Source of the DNA: Calycina herbarum
Lineage: Eukaryota; Ascomycota; Leotiomycetes; Helotiales; Pezizellaceae
Length of the DNA: 46,939 nt
Direction: 5' to 3'
NCBI GenBank assembly: GCA_001414485.1
Contig: LLEY01000293.1
Span: 1 to 46,939, forward strand
Shown: positions 21,341 through 32,735 of the stretch, piece by piece
How positions within the stretch are numbered: position 1 is the first letter of the stretch
Layout of the letters: every line of letters begins with the position of its first letter
Translations under genes and position numbers: made by a program
Notes under the pieces: generated by a model
Seen by the model: the letters and a program-made list of their open reading frames with translations, nothing else
The model's database searches: none
What the model was told of the DNA's origin: nothing

Positions 21341-23410
21341 GTGGGTTTTTCCGAGGGCTATTGTTACTTTTTACAAGCATGAACGGATTTGACAGTATCA
21401 TCAACAAACACCTTTTGAATGCAATTGGATCATCATATCACAAAGAACATGGAAGTTGGTGTCACCATGGAATTGGATTTACCTACCAATGGGCGAAGAG
21501 CTAAAAGGCTGCTTTTTGGCCAAGCAATTGCGGTTGGCTTACAACTTGGGCCGCGCTATTGCCTAGCCAAGAGACAGCCAATAACCAATCCAAATTTCAC
21601 TATTATTTGCCAAGTAGGAAAACGGCCGAATGAAAGAAAAGCCTCAGTTATATGGCGCAGGAGAGAGCCCGGCTCTTGAATATCAACAAGCGTCTTCTTC
21701 AGCTTGGTGGTGTTTTACACGAATTTCGAGTGGCTGGGTCGAGGTGGGTGTGTTGTCGTCTCACATGGGGACACGCATGGCCAAGGGAGGCTGTGCAAAT
21801 GCAGCCAAGATGCACGAACGGTGGGGATTTTGCGTCAACGATCTCTCGATAAGCAGAGCTCCCCCTGGCTGGCTGATCGGTTAGGTTTGGGAAATCTCCG
21901 GTTCCAGATGAGGAAGTAAGAGAAGATATCAAAACACCTGGGTTTGTTTTGGTGGGTGAAGTGTTATTTGTTTATCTACTTGGATCGGTACCGCAGGATA
22001 TCAATATACGCTTGGGTACCTCTGCAGATTCCCGCGATGATTGTGTTGTGCAATTGTTTCCAGATCTCACGGGAGAGGTGCAGCAGCAGCGGGTACGTAG
22101 CTCGTCTTGTACCAGGTACGCCATAAGCAGACCAAGAAATCAAGGAAGCTGAGGGCGAGAACACCCACATCGGCCCTAGTGAAGCTGAAATGGCCATGAT
22201 GATAATGAAGAGCAGTGATTGTGATAATTAAACTTGTCTTGACCATTCACCCTCACCCTCTCTTCTCAATCTAACAAAAAGCGCTCGAAGACGAAGAGAT
22301 TCCGAAAGTTGAAACGAAGCACGAAGCTGCAAGTTCCTGAGACTTGAAGTCCCTCCGCCCACCTCCTGGTTTTTGAGCATTTGAGCATCGTTCATCCCAA
22401 GCTCCTTCGTTCCTGCCAATTGTGCAGTGGACTTTGCCTTGCCTTGCCTTGCCTTCTCTCCTTTGCTCTTGCCACCAAATCGGCAAGCGATCTGATTATC
22501 CCTCCCGTCGTTCTTCGACACCAAGAACATCACCACCGGGCGCAGCAGCTCTGTCGACACAACCTCTCCCCGCTCACCATCCCATCGCATCGCACCTTGA
22601 CGGATACCGGTACCCCAACCACATCACCCGACCGGAATACCAGGAAGTGCCAGTGAATTGACAATTGCCAAGTCCAATTATGGTTTGTGAGTGCTCAACC
22701 CTTTCATTACTCTACATCTTGGCCCAATTCCCCTTCCATTATTTATCTGGATTCGTCTGCGACATATCAACAAATCATCGACACTCGCACCCAGCCCCCC
22801 CTATTGCCCAATTGCTGGTTCCCGTCGGAAATAAATCGCTCGCCCTGTCTAAACTTCATCGGCCGAATGACGTTGCTGCCCGACCACCACCACTCTAAAG
22901 CTACCTACTGTATCCCATTCACAACCACCGCAGCCTGAATCGCCAAAGCTCCGAGCTCTCCCTCGCTCACTCCCGTCCTCCTCAACCTTTGAACAATAGA
23001 CCTCGACCCGGCGCAAGCAGCACATCGAGCTCCATTCCTTCATCACACCCAGAATCATTCCTTCATCCACTTCCGCGACACTCCTTTTTCGTGCCGGCAC
23101 ATTCAATCGCACCACTTTTAATTCATTAATACCGCAAGGCCGCACCGCGCGTAGATTGCGATTAGCTCGACCACTCGACCACTCGACCACTCAATCACTC
23201 GTCATCGCAGACCCAACTCACCCAGAATTTCTTTGTTGAATTCCAGGATACCTCCAGGACACCTACAATCTGCGAAACCGAGCCAAGAAGGGTCGTTGTC
23301 TTTGCATAGGAATTTAGATCGCTGACTCGAGCTCTTTACACAAACTTTTAGCCACTCCAGCATTTCGAAGAACCCTCTCCCGAGTTAAATCCTCCTTTTC
23401 ACAAGTCGCC
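21341..23410. promoter_or_regulatory. Long intergenic region and probable long leader of VCX1
   Basis: About 2 kb without a supported gene. The right 1 kb is pyrimidine/CA-rich and low in G, typical of a long fungal 5' untranslated region. It has simple repeats: three CCTTG-like units near 22435-22453 and four 8-bp units of CGACCACT type near 23166-23198. Short ATG-initiated frames (22387-22656, 22665-22898 and others) overlap in different frames and look like upstream or chance ORFs. No tRNA or transposon end was seen. Confidence 0.45.
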
Positions 23411-24944
23411 ATGCCGTCAAACGGTGATCCGAACGAGCGAACAGGCCTCTTGGACGACAACCTCGAGAACGGATCTGCGTCGCGCAAGTTGTCCATACGC
23501 GACTTCTTTTTAAACAAGGCGCATACTCCAGGAGAAGATAGTCCAAAGGCGTTCGTAAGGGTTCCTGCACAGGTGGTCAACGTTACTAAGATCACTCTGC
23601 ACAGCAACTATGTCAATATCCTCCTGGTATTCGTGCCGTTGGGTATAGTTGCTGGTGCATTCAAATGGAACCCAACCGTTGTCTTTGTTCTAAACTTCTT
23701 CGCAATTGTTCCTCTGGCCGCCATTCTATCATTTGCCACGGAGGAAATCTCTTTAAAACTTGGTCAAACTATGGGCGGTCTTCTTAATGCCACTTTTGGT
23801 AATGCCGTTGAACTGATTGTATGTTGAGAGAGAGAAAATCCGGTCATATCCTTCATTCCAGCTAACAAATTTGGTGTAGGTCAGTATCGTGGCATTAAGA
23901 AACGACGAAATCCGGATTGTTCAATCTAGTATGCTGGGAAGTATTCTCTCTAATATTCTCCTGGTCCTTGGATGCTGCTTTTTAGCTGGTGGCATTCATA
24001 ATACTAGAACAGGAACGGTCTTAGGCATTGAGCAGGGATTCAACGTAACTGTTGCATCTACCATGTCTTCATTGATGGCTGTTGCTTCCGCTTCTTTGAT
24101 CATCCCCGCAACGGTATGTTGATCATCCTTGTATTTTTCAAAAACTAGCTAATATTTTTCCAGCTCTATGCTGCTCTCTCCAAGTCCCAGGAGACCACCG
24201 AAGATAACATTCTAATCCTTTCCCATGGAACTGCTATCATCCTCCTCATCCTTTACGTTCTCTACCTCTTCTTCCAATTGTACACCCATACGCCACTTTT
24301 CGATGGAGAGGGCGAGGGAGCAGACGACGAGGAGGAGGAGATTCCACAAGTTAGCCCATGGGCGGCAGCTGGTATTTTGGTTGTCGTCACTATCGGAGTT
24401 GCTATCTGTGCTGAGTACTTGGTCGATTCTATCCAAGCCGTCACCGAGACTCTACATATCTCGAAAACTTTCATCGGTCTCATCCTTCTTCCTATCGTTG
24501 GTAATGCTGCAGAGCACGTCACTGCAATTGTTGTAGCTTTGAAGGACAAAATGGATCTCGCCATGGGTGTTGCCATCGGAAGCAGTATGCAAATCGCCTT
24601 GTTGGTCACTCCATTTTTGGTCATTCTCGGCTGGATGATGGATAAGCCAATGACTCTTCATTTCGAAACCTTCGAAACCGTTGTCTTTTTCTTGAGTGTT
24701 TTGGTTGTTACATACGTCATTCAGGATGGAAAGAGCAATTATTTGGAAGGTGCCATGGTAAGAATATTCTTGGAAATGAGCTGCATAAAATGTCTGCTAA
24801 CACTTTATTCAGTTGCTCGGTCTCTACTTCATCATTGCCCTCGCTTTCTTGGTCTATCCTGATGATGCTTCCGATGTTCCAAGCAACCAGCCAAAGAATC
24901 TCCAACCTATCGTGGATTCTGTCAAGTCCATGGTTGGGATGTAG
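23411..24944 (+). CDS. VCX1: Vacuolar Ca2+/H+ exchanger (VCX1, CaCA/CAX family)
   Basis: Antiporter that loads Ca2+ into the vacuole using the proton gradient. Exons 23411-23818, 23880-24113, 24164-24757 and 24813-24944 join to 455 residues, all at phase 0. The alpha-1 repeat carries GNAVELIVS (Asn131, Glu134) and the alpha-2 repeat carries GNAAEHVTA (Asn328, Glu331), with both ion-binding glutamates intact. About eleven membrane segments are visible. The central loop has an acidic cluster ([15 protein letters not shown]), as is usual in CAX proteins. The N-terminus NERTGLLDD is hydrophilic; the C-terminus ends SVKSMVGM. Confidence 0.95.
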
Positions 24945-25727
24945 GCAATTCTACACCTGCGACGTCTATTCTTCTCTTTGGCCCCCGAAAGGGGTGCTGG
25001 GGGGGTCGCAGCAAATTGGGACTCCCACGCGAGAATATCGATACTGTTTTTCCTTTGTCATGAAACGAATATAATTCGACTTTCTAGGTTGATGAGGGTG
25101 GTCGGGGGAGATTGGTTACCACCATGTATTTCTAAATGATTCCGACGTACCTACCGGGGACAGAATGGGTAGATCTGAATGATGGTGTGCGGAATTGTAT
25201 GTATATGGGTGGTCTTGTTCTTTCTTGGGGAGGCGCCTGAGTTTATTTGAGAAAAAGTTCTTTTTTTGCCTGTGTTTCTTGTGATTGTGAAATGTCTGCT
25301 TGAGTAAGTGACGCTGAATAGTCCGATGCTATGTTTATGGACCAAGATCTAAAATAACCGCTGGCCAAGTGGTCATATTCATATTCAAATTTGACACCCT
25401 TACAATAGTTAACCTTGCAATGATTATTTCCATTTAGTGATGCAAACATCTAGATTTAATGGGCTTACTTCGGGCGAAGTCCCCCGCGGTTTAGGTGGGG
25501 CATTTCTGAACTCCCACCAAAGTGTTAGCGACCGATTCTCAAGTAATTGTGACTCAAAATGGTTTTTCCTTGACCGAGTTCTTCGGGTTCCTGTCAATAT
25601 TCTATGCACTATATGACATCACCTTCATGTCTTCGTAACACAGACCTTGACACGACAAATACTGCAGTCAATGAAACCTGCGATTCCTTCCAACAGTTTC
25701 CAATAGCTTCTTCTCGAACGCGCGACC
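24945..25727. other. Intergenic region VCX1 - DUF1308 gene
   Basis: About 780 bp with the 3' end of VCX1 and the promoter of the next gene. It contains an imperfect palindrome (CCCCCGAAAGGGGTGCTGGGGGGG, near 24984-25007) and T-runs. No gene seen. Confidence 0.4.
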
Positions 25728-27614
25728 ATGGACGAGGAAAATCCCTCTATTGAGAATGGCAGCCCATTGCCCACCGAAGAGGCTTTGCAAGAGAAGATGG
25801 CGAACCTCAAGGTGGAGGACTTCAAGCACAGTGACTCTGCTACCGAAGTTAGTGACTCGGTGACAGAGGTTGCCTCGGAAATCGACCATGAGAGACTGGG
25901 TGCTGAGATGCAAGAACGGTGCCGGATCCTGGTCGCGGAGTTGGAGGAATACCAGGAGTATTTGAAGAAGCATAGGAAGGAGACTGCCGTTGAGTTGAGG
26001 ACTTTTAGGAGTGGATTGAATGCTGAGATGAAGTTGATTAATAAGGTGTGTTTTCTTTCCCCTACTCCTGCTTAAGTATTTCTTTGAAAGGTTTACTGAT
26101 GGGTTGGGAAATAGCTAGCAGCCAAAGACTCCTCTAACCTCAAAATCGCCCACTCAATCCGCTCCTCCAACTTCCTCTTCTATGCCTCCGTCTGGTCTAC
26201 CGCAAAAACCTGTCGCGGAATCACAACCCTTAGTCGTCGCTTCTATTGGGAACCACATGCCAAAACAACAACGATAAATGGTCATAACCTCGCCGGTACA
26301 AAACAGAAAGCACATAGTGCTGTGGCAGATATTGTTTGTGAAGATGGCTTGGAATGGGTGAAAGTCTCTTCTCACACCGAGAAACGTATAATTTGGGATT
26401 TCGCAAAGGCAGGTTGGGTTGCTGGTTCGGACTCTGAGGAGGATTTTGAGGATGATGATGGTGGGGAGGCAGAGGGGTTGTTGAAGCAGGTTGAGACCTT
26501 GGTGAAGGCTTCGAAGGCTACGAGGGTTAGGTATAGGAATCCCAAGGTACGGTTGGTGTTACCGAGGATTTCGAGAGAGCCGAAAGCGAAGGAGGTTGGT
26601 GTGGTGTTGCAGAGATTGAGAAATTTGGGGGTGGTTGTGCAGACTAAAGAGGACTTGGCAGATGAGGAATTGAAATTGGTGGATGTGGTGGAGAGGTTGG
26701 TGCCGGATCGGGTTGAGGAGTTTTCGGAGGTGTTGAATATTGATTGTACGGTTATGTTGGCTTTTGTGAGCGATATCTCGCATGATACTGTTGTTAGTAT
26801 AGCCATTTTGAATGACCCCATTCCCTCCTTCTATTTAGACTCAACTATGAGAATTACTTGTAGCAGAGAGGCAAACGCTAACTCTACACAGGAAGAAGCA
26901 GATTGGCACAACAAAATGATCCAGAGCCAAGTAAAAAAACCCCTCTACTTGTACTTTGCAATTTCGCTAACACATGGCCTCCAGCGAAAACTAGAAGCAG
27001 AGGAACACCTTCTACCATGTGTAAGAGAGCATTCTCTTCCTCAACTTCTGTACATAGACAGCTAATCAGAATCTATATAGGTCCTATGGCCAGCATGCGG
27101 ATCTAAAAAACTAGTCTGCACCCGTGAAGCAGCAAACCGCATGCTCGAAATCGTAAACACGATAGGAACCGACACCGAGAAAGCTCGTACCTCCCTCCTC
27201 CTCTCCACGCCCGTCCCTCCTTCCCCATCATCCTCTTTTCCCTCAAACACCCCGCCTCTCACACAATCCCAAACCATCACCGCATTCCAAACCCACTCCC
27301 AATACCCCATCCCCTCAACCTGGCAAATCCCCATCGAAATCGTCCCCGTCGATATCCCAAGGCTGCTTGCTGAACTCCCCGCTTCTGCAAAAGTGGTATC
27401 AGAGAAGCTGAGTGAGATGAACCGATCTGTCTTGATTTATGGGTGGTGGAGTGGGAGGACGACCATTACTAGTAATCGCGCGGTGGTTAGGGATGTGGAG
27501 GGGCCGATTGAGGAATTTAGAGAAGGGGAGGAGAGGGGACCGAGTGTTTGGAGTTGTAGTAAGCCGAGGAGTTTGGTGGGCAAGGAGAAGGAGAGGAGGG
27601 GGAAGGTTGAATGA
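25728..27614 (+). CDS. DUF1308 family protein (UPF0415/C7orf25-like, PIN-like domain)
   Basis: Conserved eukaryotic protein of unknown role; the DUF1308 region has been proposed to be PIN-nuclease-like. Exons 25728-26045, 26115-26792, 26892-26930, 26985-27020 and 27081-27614 join to 534 residues. The N-terminal third is acidic with a coiled-coil-like segment (EMQERCRILVAELEEYQEYLKKHRKE). The signature is EVLNIDCTVMLAFVSDISHDTV, where the Asp residues sit as in the family. It is followed by DWHNKMIQSQRKLEAEEHLLP, VLWPACGSKKLVCTREAANRMLEIVNTIG and SVLIYGWWSGRTTITSNRAV. Introns 3 and 4 are 99 and 54 bp, both multiples of three without stops, so retention would give longer proteins; I excluded them because joining restores the family pattern. 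Confidence 0.82.
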
Positions 27615-28808
27615 GAGACTGAGGAGATAGATGAGATCCCTTAGGTGGGAAGCGAGAATGGAAAAGGGTTTGAGAAAGAGTAGAGATCCGAGGGATACTT
27701 GAGAAAAAGACCTGGAGATGAATTCATGAAGAGGAATACCCAATAGAGGAGTAAGAAAATAAAACTAAAATTTAGATTCGTGTACTGTCTCAAATCAAAC
27801 TACTGAGAATGGCATGGGCTATCCAATTCTTCTGCTTTCATGTGACTCTATTTCGGCCCACAAACTCCTTGTAGCTTATCCGCCATTTGTCTAGCTTACT
27901 CCGCAACGAAGTTTACCCGCCATTTAAGGGCTCACTCGCTATTCGTCTATCTTACCCCCCACATTTTTGGCCCCCAAATCTCATGATGGCTTACTCGCCA
28001 TTTTTATAGCTTACTGGCTATTCGATGGCTTACTCGCAACTCTTTTTTGGCCCCCAATTTTCTTGTTTGCTTACCCGTGGCTTGCTCATGGTTTATTCAT
28101 AGTTTACTCGTGGCTTACTCGACCTAAGGTTTGGGGGTCAAAAAAAGGCGACGTTACACAAGCAGAAATGACGGTTCCAGGACCAGGAGACTAACGTATA
28201 TAATGGTATTTTTGTCGCTGTTGGACTGGGCACTCTCTTTGCTAGTAATTTACTTCCATACGCGAGTTTTTTAAGCCCTTGTTAGAAGTTCTTAGTGACT
28301 TATTCCAATAGAGAACTATTTAGTTACCATTAGTTTTCTAATCCTATCGAGAAGTTATCTAGGAGTTCATTCCCAGCTATTGACAGGTGACCTACAAGTA
28401 GATAGGTAACCCAGAAAGAAAAAAAGTGGCAAGTGGCAAGAGGCAAGGGGGAGTCTAGATAGCGTGATTGTTAGTCGCCATGGCGTGAGTAGTGCTAGAA
28501 AAGAGGATTATATGAACGGTATGCGGAGAAATTGTTTTGGGATAGGATTGCGAGGGAAACTGCCACTCGTATTCTCGAAAACTCGGGTCAGGTGAAGGGC
28601 ATTTTTGCAATGCTTCATTGGCCACTCCAATACAGAGAATACCATTTATTCGCTAGAATTTTGACTTGTTCGTGATTCCCCATTTCCCATTTCCATTTAT
28701 GCTATTTCCAATATCCAGGTAGGCCCAACTCCAGCACTTCATGACAGAGTGTACAACTCCAAATCAAACATCCCAGGAACGACCAACCATCTAAGGATGA
28801 TCTTGAAA
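27615..28808. other. Intergenic region DUF1308 - DNAJC9
   Basis: About 1.2 kb between two convergent genes. The middle holds a degenerate repeat tract (separate entry). Near 28428-28450 there is a GGCAAG-type short repeat. Open stretches are short and without motifs. Confidence 0.4.
27855..28150. repeat. Degenerate tandem repeat of GCTTACTCGCC-type units
   Basis: About thirteen imperfect copies of an 11-12 bp core (GCTTACTCGCC, with variants GTTTACCCGCC, GCTTACCCGTGG, GTTTACTCGTGG) occur over 250 bp at irregular spacing. They are grouped by three copies of GGCCCMCAA at 27855, 27969 and 28049. An inverted copy of the last (TTTGGGGGTCAAAAAAAGG) lies at 28129-28147. This looks like a decayed minisatellite or a small element with inverted ends. 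Confidence 0.65.
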
Positions 28809-29871
28809 TCAATGCTTAGCACGCTTAGACTTGCGTCCCCCACTAGCCTCACTCTTCTGCTTCAAATCTGCAGCAGCAGCTTGAAAAGCTTCTTCCGAAG
28901 GCATGCCATCATCTTCATCTTCATCCTCGTCCGAAACTCTCTTCTTGCCTTTCTTCCCTGCCTTGCTTTTCGATTTCTTATTCTCACTGCCGTATTTCGC
29001 CTCTAGATGAGCAAAGAAATCCCCACGCCCTGCTTGTTTCTTCTGAATTAGAGCTGCCAGGTCGTCTTCGCCACTCTTTTTCTTGCTGCTACCACCACTC
29101 TTTTTCTCAGATATCTCCTTAGCGTATTCTTCCGCTTCTTCTGCCTCTTTCCTCGCCTTCTTCATGCGGTTCTCCTTTTGCTTCGCAGTTTCCTTGGTAT
29201 ACGCAGTATAAGCCTCAACATCCTTCTCCGCAATCGCCTCATCAATAATCGCCCTGAACCTATCCTCATCCTCCAACGGATCACTTAACATAACAGTAGC
29301 ATAAATGCCACTCCATTTTCCGTTGGAATTGGTGTATGCGTTAAGTAAGTCGTCCTTCTCTTCGACCGATCCCTTGTACCCTTTTGAAAATGTCTCAACG
29401 GATTCGGTTGTTATTACGTCGCGGAATTGCTCAGAGTAGTATTCGGACCAGCTGAAGCCGTCGGCGTCGATTGATTCTGAGGTTAAACCTATTGTATCGT
29501 AGCGTTTTCTGCGAACGGGGTCGGAGAGGATGGCGTATGCGAAGGCGACTTCTTGGAATTTAGTGTGGGCTTCGTCTTTGAGGTGTTCGGGGGATTTGTC
29601 TTTGGGGGAATTAGTACAGTTCCAACAAGCAGAATCTCGAAGCTTCGCACATGCAAGATCGAGACCGGTAGGCAAGTATTATGAAAGAAGACGCGAAGAA
29701 TCGAGAAGAGAACTGACCAGGGTGGTGCTTCAACGCAGCCTTGCGATATGCCGACTTGATCTCATCCGCGGTCGCGCTTTTTTCGAGTCCAAGGACTGTG
29801 TAGGGTTCAACAGATGGAGGCTCTTCATCAAAGAGCTCCTCATCTTGGTCTTTGCGTTTTGTGGATGGCAT
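28809..29871 (-). CDS. DNAJC9-like J-domain protein
   Basis: Nuclear J protein that recruits Hsp70; the human relative is also a histone H3-H4 co-chaperone. Exons 29871-29718 and 29599-28809 join to 314 residues. The J domain is at about 23-95: [29 protein letters not shown], then FQEVAFAYAILSDPVRRKRYDTIG. The HPD motif (50-52) is intact but its Asp codon is split by the 118-bp intron. The middle part (FSWSEYYSEQFRDVITTESVETFSKGYKGS, then GIYATVMLSDPLEDEDRFRAIIDEAI) is characteristic of the DNAJC9 group. The C-terminus is Lys/Glu-rich with acidic DEDEDEDDG and ends in basic GRKSKRAKH, a likely nuclear signal. Confidence 0.9.
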
Positions 29872-30901
29872 TCTGAAGACTGTGTGGTGTGTATGTGTAT
29901 TTGATCTTGGGAGGACGTTTCTCGTGAGACGCGCCCGCTTCGAGAGAGATGTCTTGGCGCGATGTCGCGTAAAGTTATCGAATAAACTGCCGCCCCCACT
30001 TCGACGTAGAGACCTATTACGCTCAGTACCCAAGCTACTGGTACGAAAGCCGCTTTAAAATTCCTGCTCTATCGACATACTCACTCTACAAAATTTGTTA
30101 GTAACACCACAAAAGTCACCTCCTTCAAAGTTAATGATACAATAAAGACCGGATGCCCCAATTTACAATGGTATTATCCTATTGGGATTTTTTAATTATC
30201 ACTCTTGGGCGCAAAGTTATAGTTGTTTGAAAGTTGTATAAAAGCGGCTCTAGAACGACCGCGCTAGTATTTCGCTGCGAAGTGCAACAAAAATTGTACC
30301 CCTGTATTACCCCAGATTTGGGCTTGAGCTTGAGCTAGTTGCTAGTGCCGTTGAGGTTCTGGGTGAATACTTGACGCATTTCATGTAGCACTTTCTCCAA
30401 CAAGTCAGCATCTAGGTAGGAGATCCAGGCAATGCTCTTCGTACACCTCCCTCCCCACTTACTGTGTGGATTGTAGAGAGAAGTTTTGTTTTGAGAGTTT
30501 TTAGGAGAAGCAATCTTTTAGTTTCTAGTAATTCTTCTGAACCTTCTCAGTTTCAATCATCCTGGACTATTTCGTAGAGTTCTGGCGGAGGCTCTTACTC
30601 ACTCCATAGTCAATAAACCAAAAATTCAACTAGCAAAATGTTTAAGAGTCCGAACTTACATATTGTCTAACCAATTCACGCCTCAATGATGCAAGGTCTT
30701 TTCAATTAAAGCCTTCTCAGACTTCTGTTTCACCTCCCTCAAAAAGACGTGGAACAAAAGCAAGGAGGGGTTCGCTTGGACCGTGCGGCTTACCCCACCA
30801 TCTAAACTCGACCTTCCCCTCAGGCTTGAAACCTCTACAGGCAGACACATTCACACCTCCATCCGAATCTCCCTTCTTCTCTCCCTCGAACTTCCACCGA
30901 A
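29872..30901. promoter_or_regulatory. Divergent promoter region DNAJC9 / HEM3
   Basis: About 1 kb between opposite start codons. The part next to HEM3 (30780-30900) is CA/CT-rich like a leader. The middle contains a short inverted repeat around GCCGCTTT (30047-30060 and 30240-30254), which could mark a 0.2-kb relict element. No gene was recognised. Confidence 0.4.
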
Positions 30902-31984
30902 ATGGCGACCCACGAACAAAAGGAGTCAACCTCCTCCCGCGACCGCCTCGATCCCACCCTCACCAACGAAAAACATGACCATGTATCTCCCAAAAAGAAG
31001 ATCAACATCGGCACCCGGCGCTCAGCCCTCGCAGTAATCCAAGCCGAAATGGTCGAGAAATCCCTCCAAAAGGCACACCCAGAAATCGAATTCGAGATCC
31101 ACGCCATGGCCACAATGGGCGACAAGAACCAAGTCACCCCACTCCACGACTTCGGCGCAAAGAGCTTATGGACACACGAATTGGAAGCCCAACTCTTGGA
31201 GGAGAAATTAGATATCGTGGTTCATTGTTTGAAGGATATGCCAACTCAGTTACCGCCCAAGTGCATTATTGGTTGTATCATGGAACGAGAAGATCCGAGG
31301 GATGTGGTGGTTATGAAGAAGGGGCTGGAGTTTAAGAGTTTGGCGGAGTTGCCGGATGGTGCTGTGGTTGGGACGAGCAGTGTGAGACGGAGTGCGCAGA
31401 TCAAGTCAAAGTACCCGACTTTGAAGTTTAAGGACGTGAGAGGGAATTTGGGAACAAGATTGGGCAAACTGGATGCGGAAGATGGGGAATACTCGTGTTT
31501 GGTTTTGGCAGCGGCTGGAATACTCAGAATGGATTGGGGAAACCGAATTACGCAATATCTGGATTCAAAGACGCCTGGTGGAGGAATGTTATATGCAGTA
31601 GGTCAAGGGGCACTTGCAATTGAGGTTCGAGATGGGGATGAAAAAGTTTTGGAAATCTTGAGTCCTCTAATGGATGAAAGCGCCACTCTGGCTGGAACCG
31701 CAGAGAGAAGTCTCATGCGTACATTGGAGGGAGGCTGCAGTGTACCAATTGGGGTTGAAACGACATGGATTGAGAAAGGTAAGCTGTTAATGAAGGCAAT
31801 TGTGGTTAGCCTGGACGGAAAGGAGAGTGTTGAAGCAGAGAGACTAGACGAGATTCTAAACGTCAAGGACGCAGATGAATTTGGATGGAAACTCGCTCAG
31901 GATCTTGTAGAGAAGGGCGCTGCTGAGATCTTGGAGGCTATCAATTTGAACCGACCGGTAATCGCAGAAGGCGGCAATGCATAA
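30902..31984 (+). CDS. HEM3: Porphobilinogen deaminase (hydroxymethylbilane synthase)
   Basis: Polymerises four porphobilinogens to hydroxymethylbilane, the third step of heme synthesis, in the cytosol. This is an intronless 360-residue ORF. The family start INIGTRRSALAVIQAEMV is at about 35-52. Substrate-binding HDFGAKSLWTHELE, VHCLKDMPTQLPP, TSSVRRSAQIK and DVRGNLGTRLGKLD follow in order. The cofactor-attachment signature ERSLMRTLEGGCSVPIGV carries the dipyrromethane Cys at residue 279. A catalytic-loop Asp is present in LKDMPTQLP. The N-terminal 34 residues are non-conserved and polar. It converges on GCV3 with 179 bp between stops. Confidence 0.97.
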   Translation: MATHEQKESTSSRDRLDPTLTNEKHDHVSPKKKINIGTRRSALAVIQAEMVEKSLQKAHPEIEFEIHAMATMGDKNQVTPLHDFGAKSLWTHELEAQLLEEKLDIVVHCLKDMPTQLPPKCIIGCIMEREDPRDVVVMKKGLEFKSLAELPDGAVVGTSSVRRSAQIKSKYPTLKFKDVRGNLGTRLGKLDAEDGEYSCLVLAAAGILRMDWGNRITQYLDSKTPGGGMLYAVGQGALAIEVRDGDEKVLEILSPLMDESATLAGTAERSLMRTLEGGCSVPIGVETTWIEKGKLLMKAIVVSLDGKESVEAERLDEILNVKDADEFGWKLAQDLVEKGAAEILEAINLNRPVIAEGGNA

Positions 31985-32163
31985 TGCTATGAAAAGAGCT
32001 CCTGGAGAAACCGGGGTGTTGTACCAAAAAATATTGCTGGTAGCAGACTTGGCTCCGAAAATGGTGCATCTACCTATTCAACTCCAGTACCAAAATTCGC
32101 CTCCCAAACAAAATATTGCAGCCATGTTGAAGTACCACATTCCATTTTGCGTGTCCCTCCCAA
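31985..32163. terminator. Convergent 3' region HEM3 / GCV3
   Basis: 179 bp hold the 3' ends of both convergent genes. It is moderately AT-rich with AAAATATT and AACAAAATATTG stretches that may act as polyadenylation signals. No other feature. Confidence 0.35.
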
Positions 32164-32735
32164 TTACTCCTCTGTAAACTCTTTGTATGCTGCGTGGTCC
32201 ATCAGGCCATCCAAATCCTTGACTCCTGCTTCACCGACCTCCACTTTTGCGACCCATCCACCACCCGACGAATCATCCTCCGGGCCTACGTTGATTGCAC
32301 CTGGCTTCTCCTCGAGCAGAGTGTTGACAGATGTGATAGTACAGCTGATGGGCGAGTTGATATCTGAAGCCGACTTGACTGACTCCACCGCTCCGATTGA
32401 ATCGCCTGCCCCGACCTCTAGTGGTGCGGTTGGAAGCTCGACGTAAACGACATCACCAAGGGCGTGTGCTGCGTATTCTGAGATACCAATGGTTGCGGTT
32501 TTCTTGTCGTCGGAAAGCTCAACCCATTCGTGGTCCTTGGTATACTTCTTTACCATTACTAGAGCATTATCAGCATCATCACCTCAACCATGATACGAGA
32601 GAACGAATTACCTGGTGGAGAAGCTGAGAAGGCGCGCGAGGTGAAAGCAGAGGGCCGCCATGATAATGTGTTTGCCCTCGACGAGGCGGTCAGCCGCGAA
32701 GCCGCTGGACGTAGAGTTCGTGCGATTGAAGCCAT
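32164..32735 (-). CDS. GCV3: Glycine cleavage system H protein, mitochondrial
   Basis: Lipoyl carrier that shuttles the aminomethyl group between the P, T and L proteins of glycine decarboxylase in the mitochondrial matrix. Exons 32735-32612 and 32558-32164 join to 172 residues. The N-terminus is a clear mitochondrial presequence, rich in Arg/Ser/Ala with no acidic residues (MASIARTLRPAASRLTASSR). The mature part starts VKKYTKDHEWVEL. The lipoylation site is Lys103 in GAVESVKSASDINSPISC. It is completed by LLEEKPGAINVGPEDDSSGGGWVAKVEV and the C-terminal LMDHAAYKEFTEE. A start 23 codons upstream is rejected because it would put charged residues before the presequence. Confidence 0.95.

Noticed and set aside
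21419..22200. Several 60-85 codon frames on both strands
   Set aside because: Overlapping, no motif, no splice-joined extension; treated as chance frames in an intergenic region.
27855..28150. CRISPR-like array
   Set aside because: Units are degenerate and unevenly spaced without equal-length spacers, and the genome is eukaryotic.
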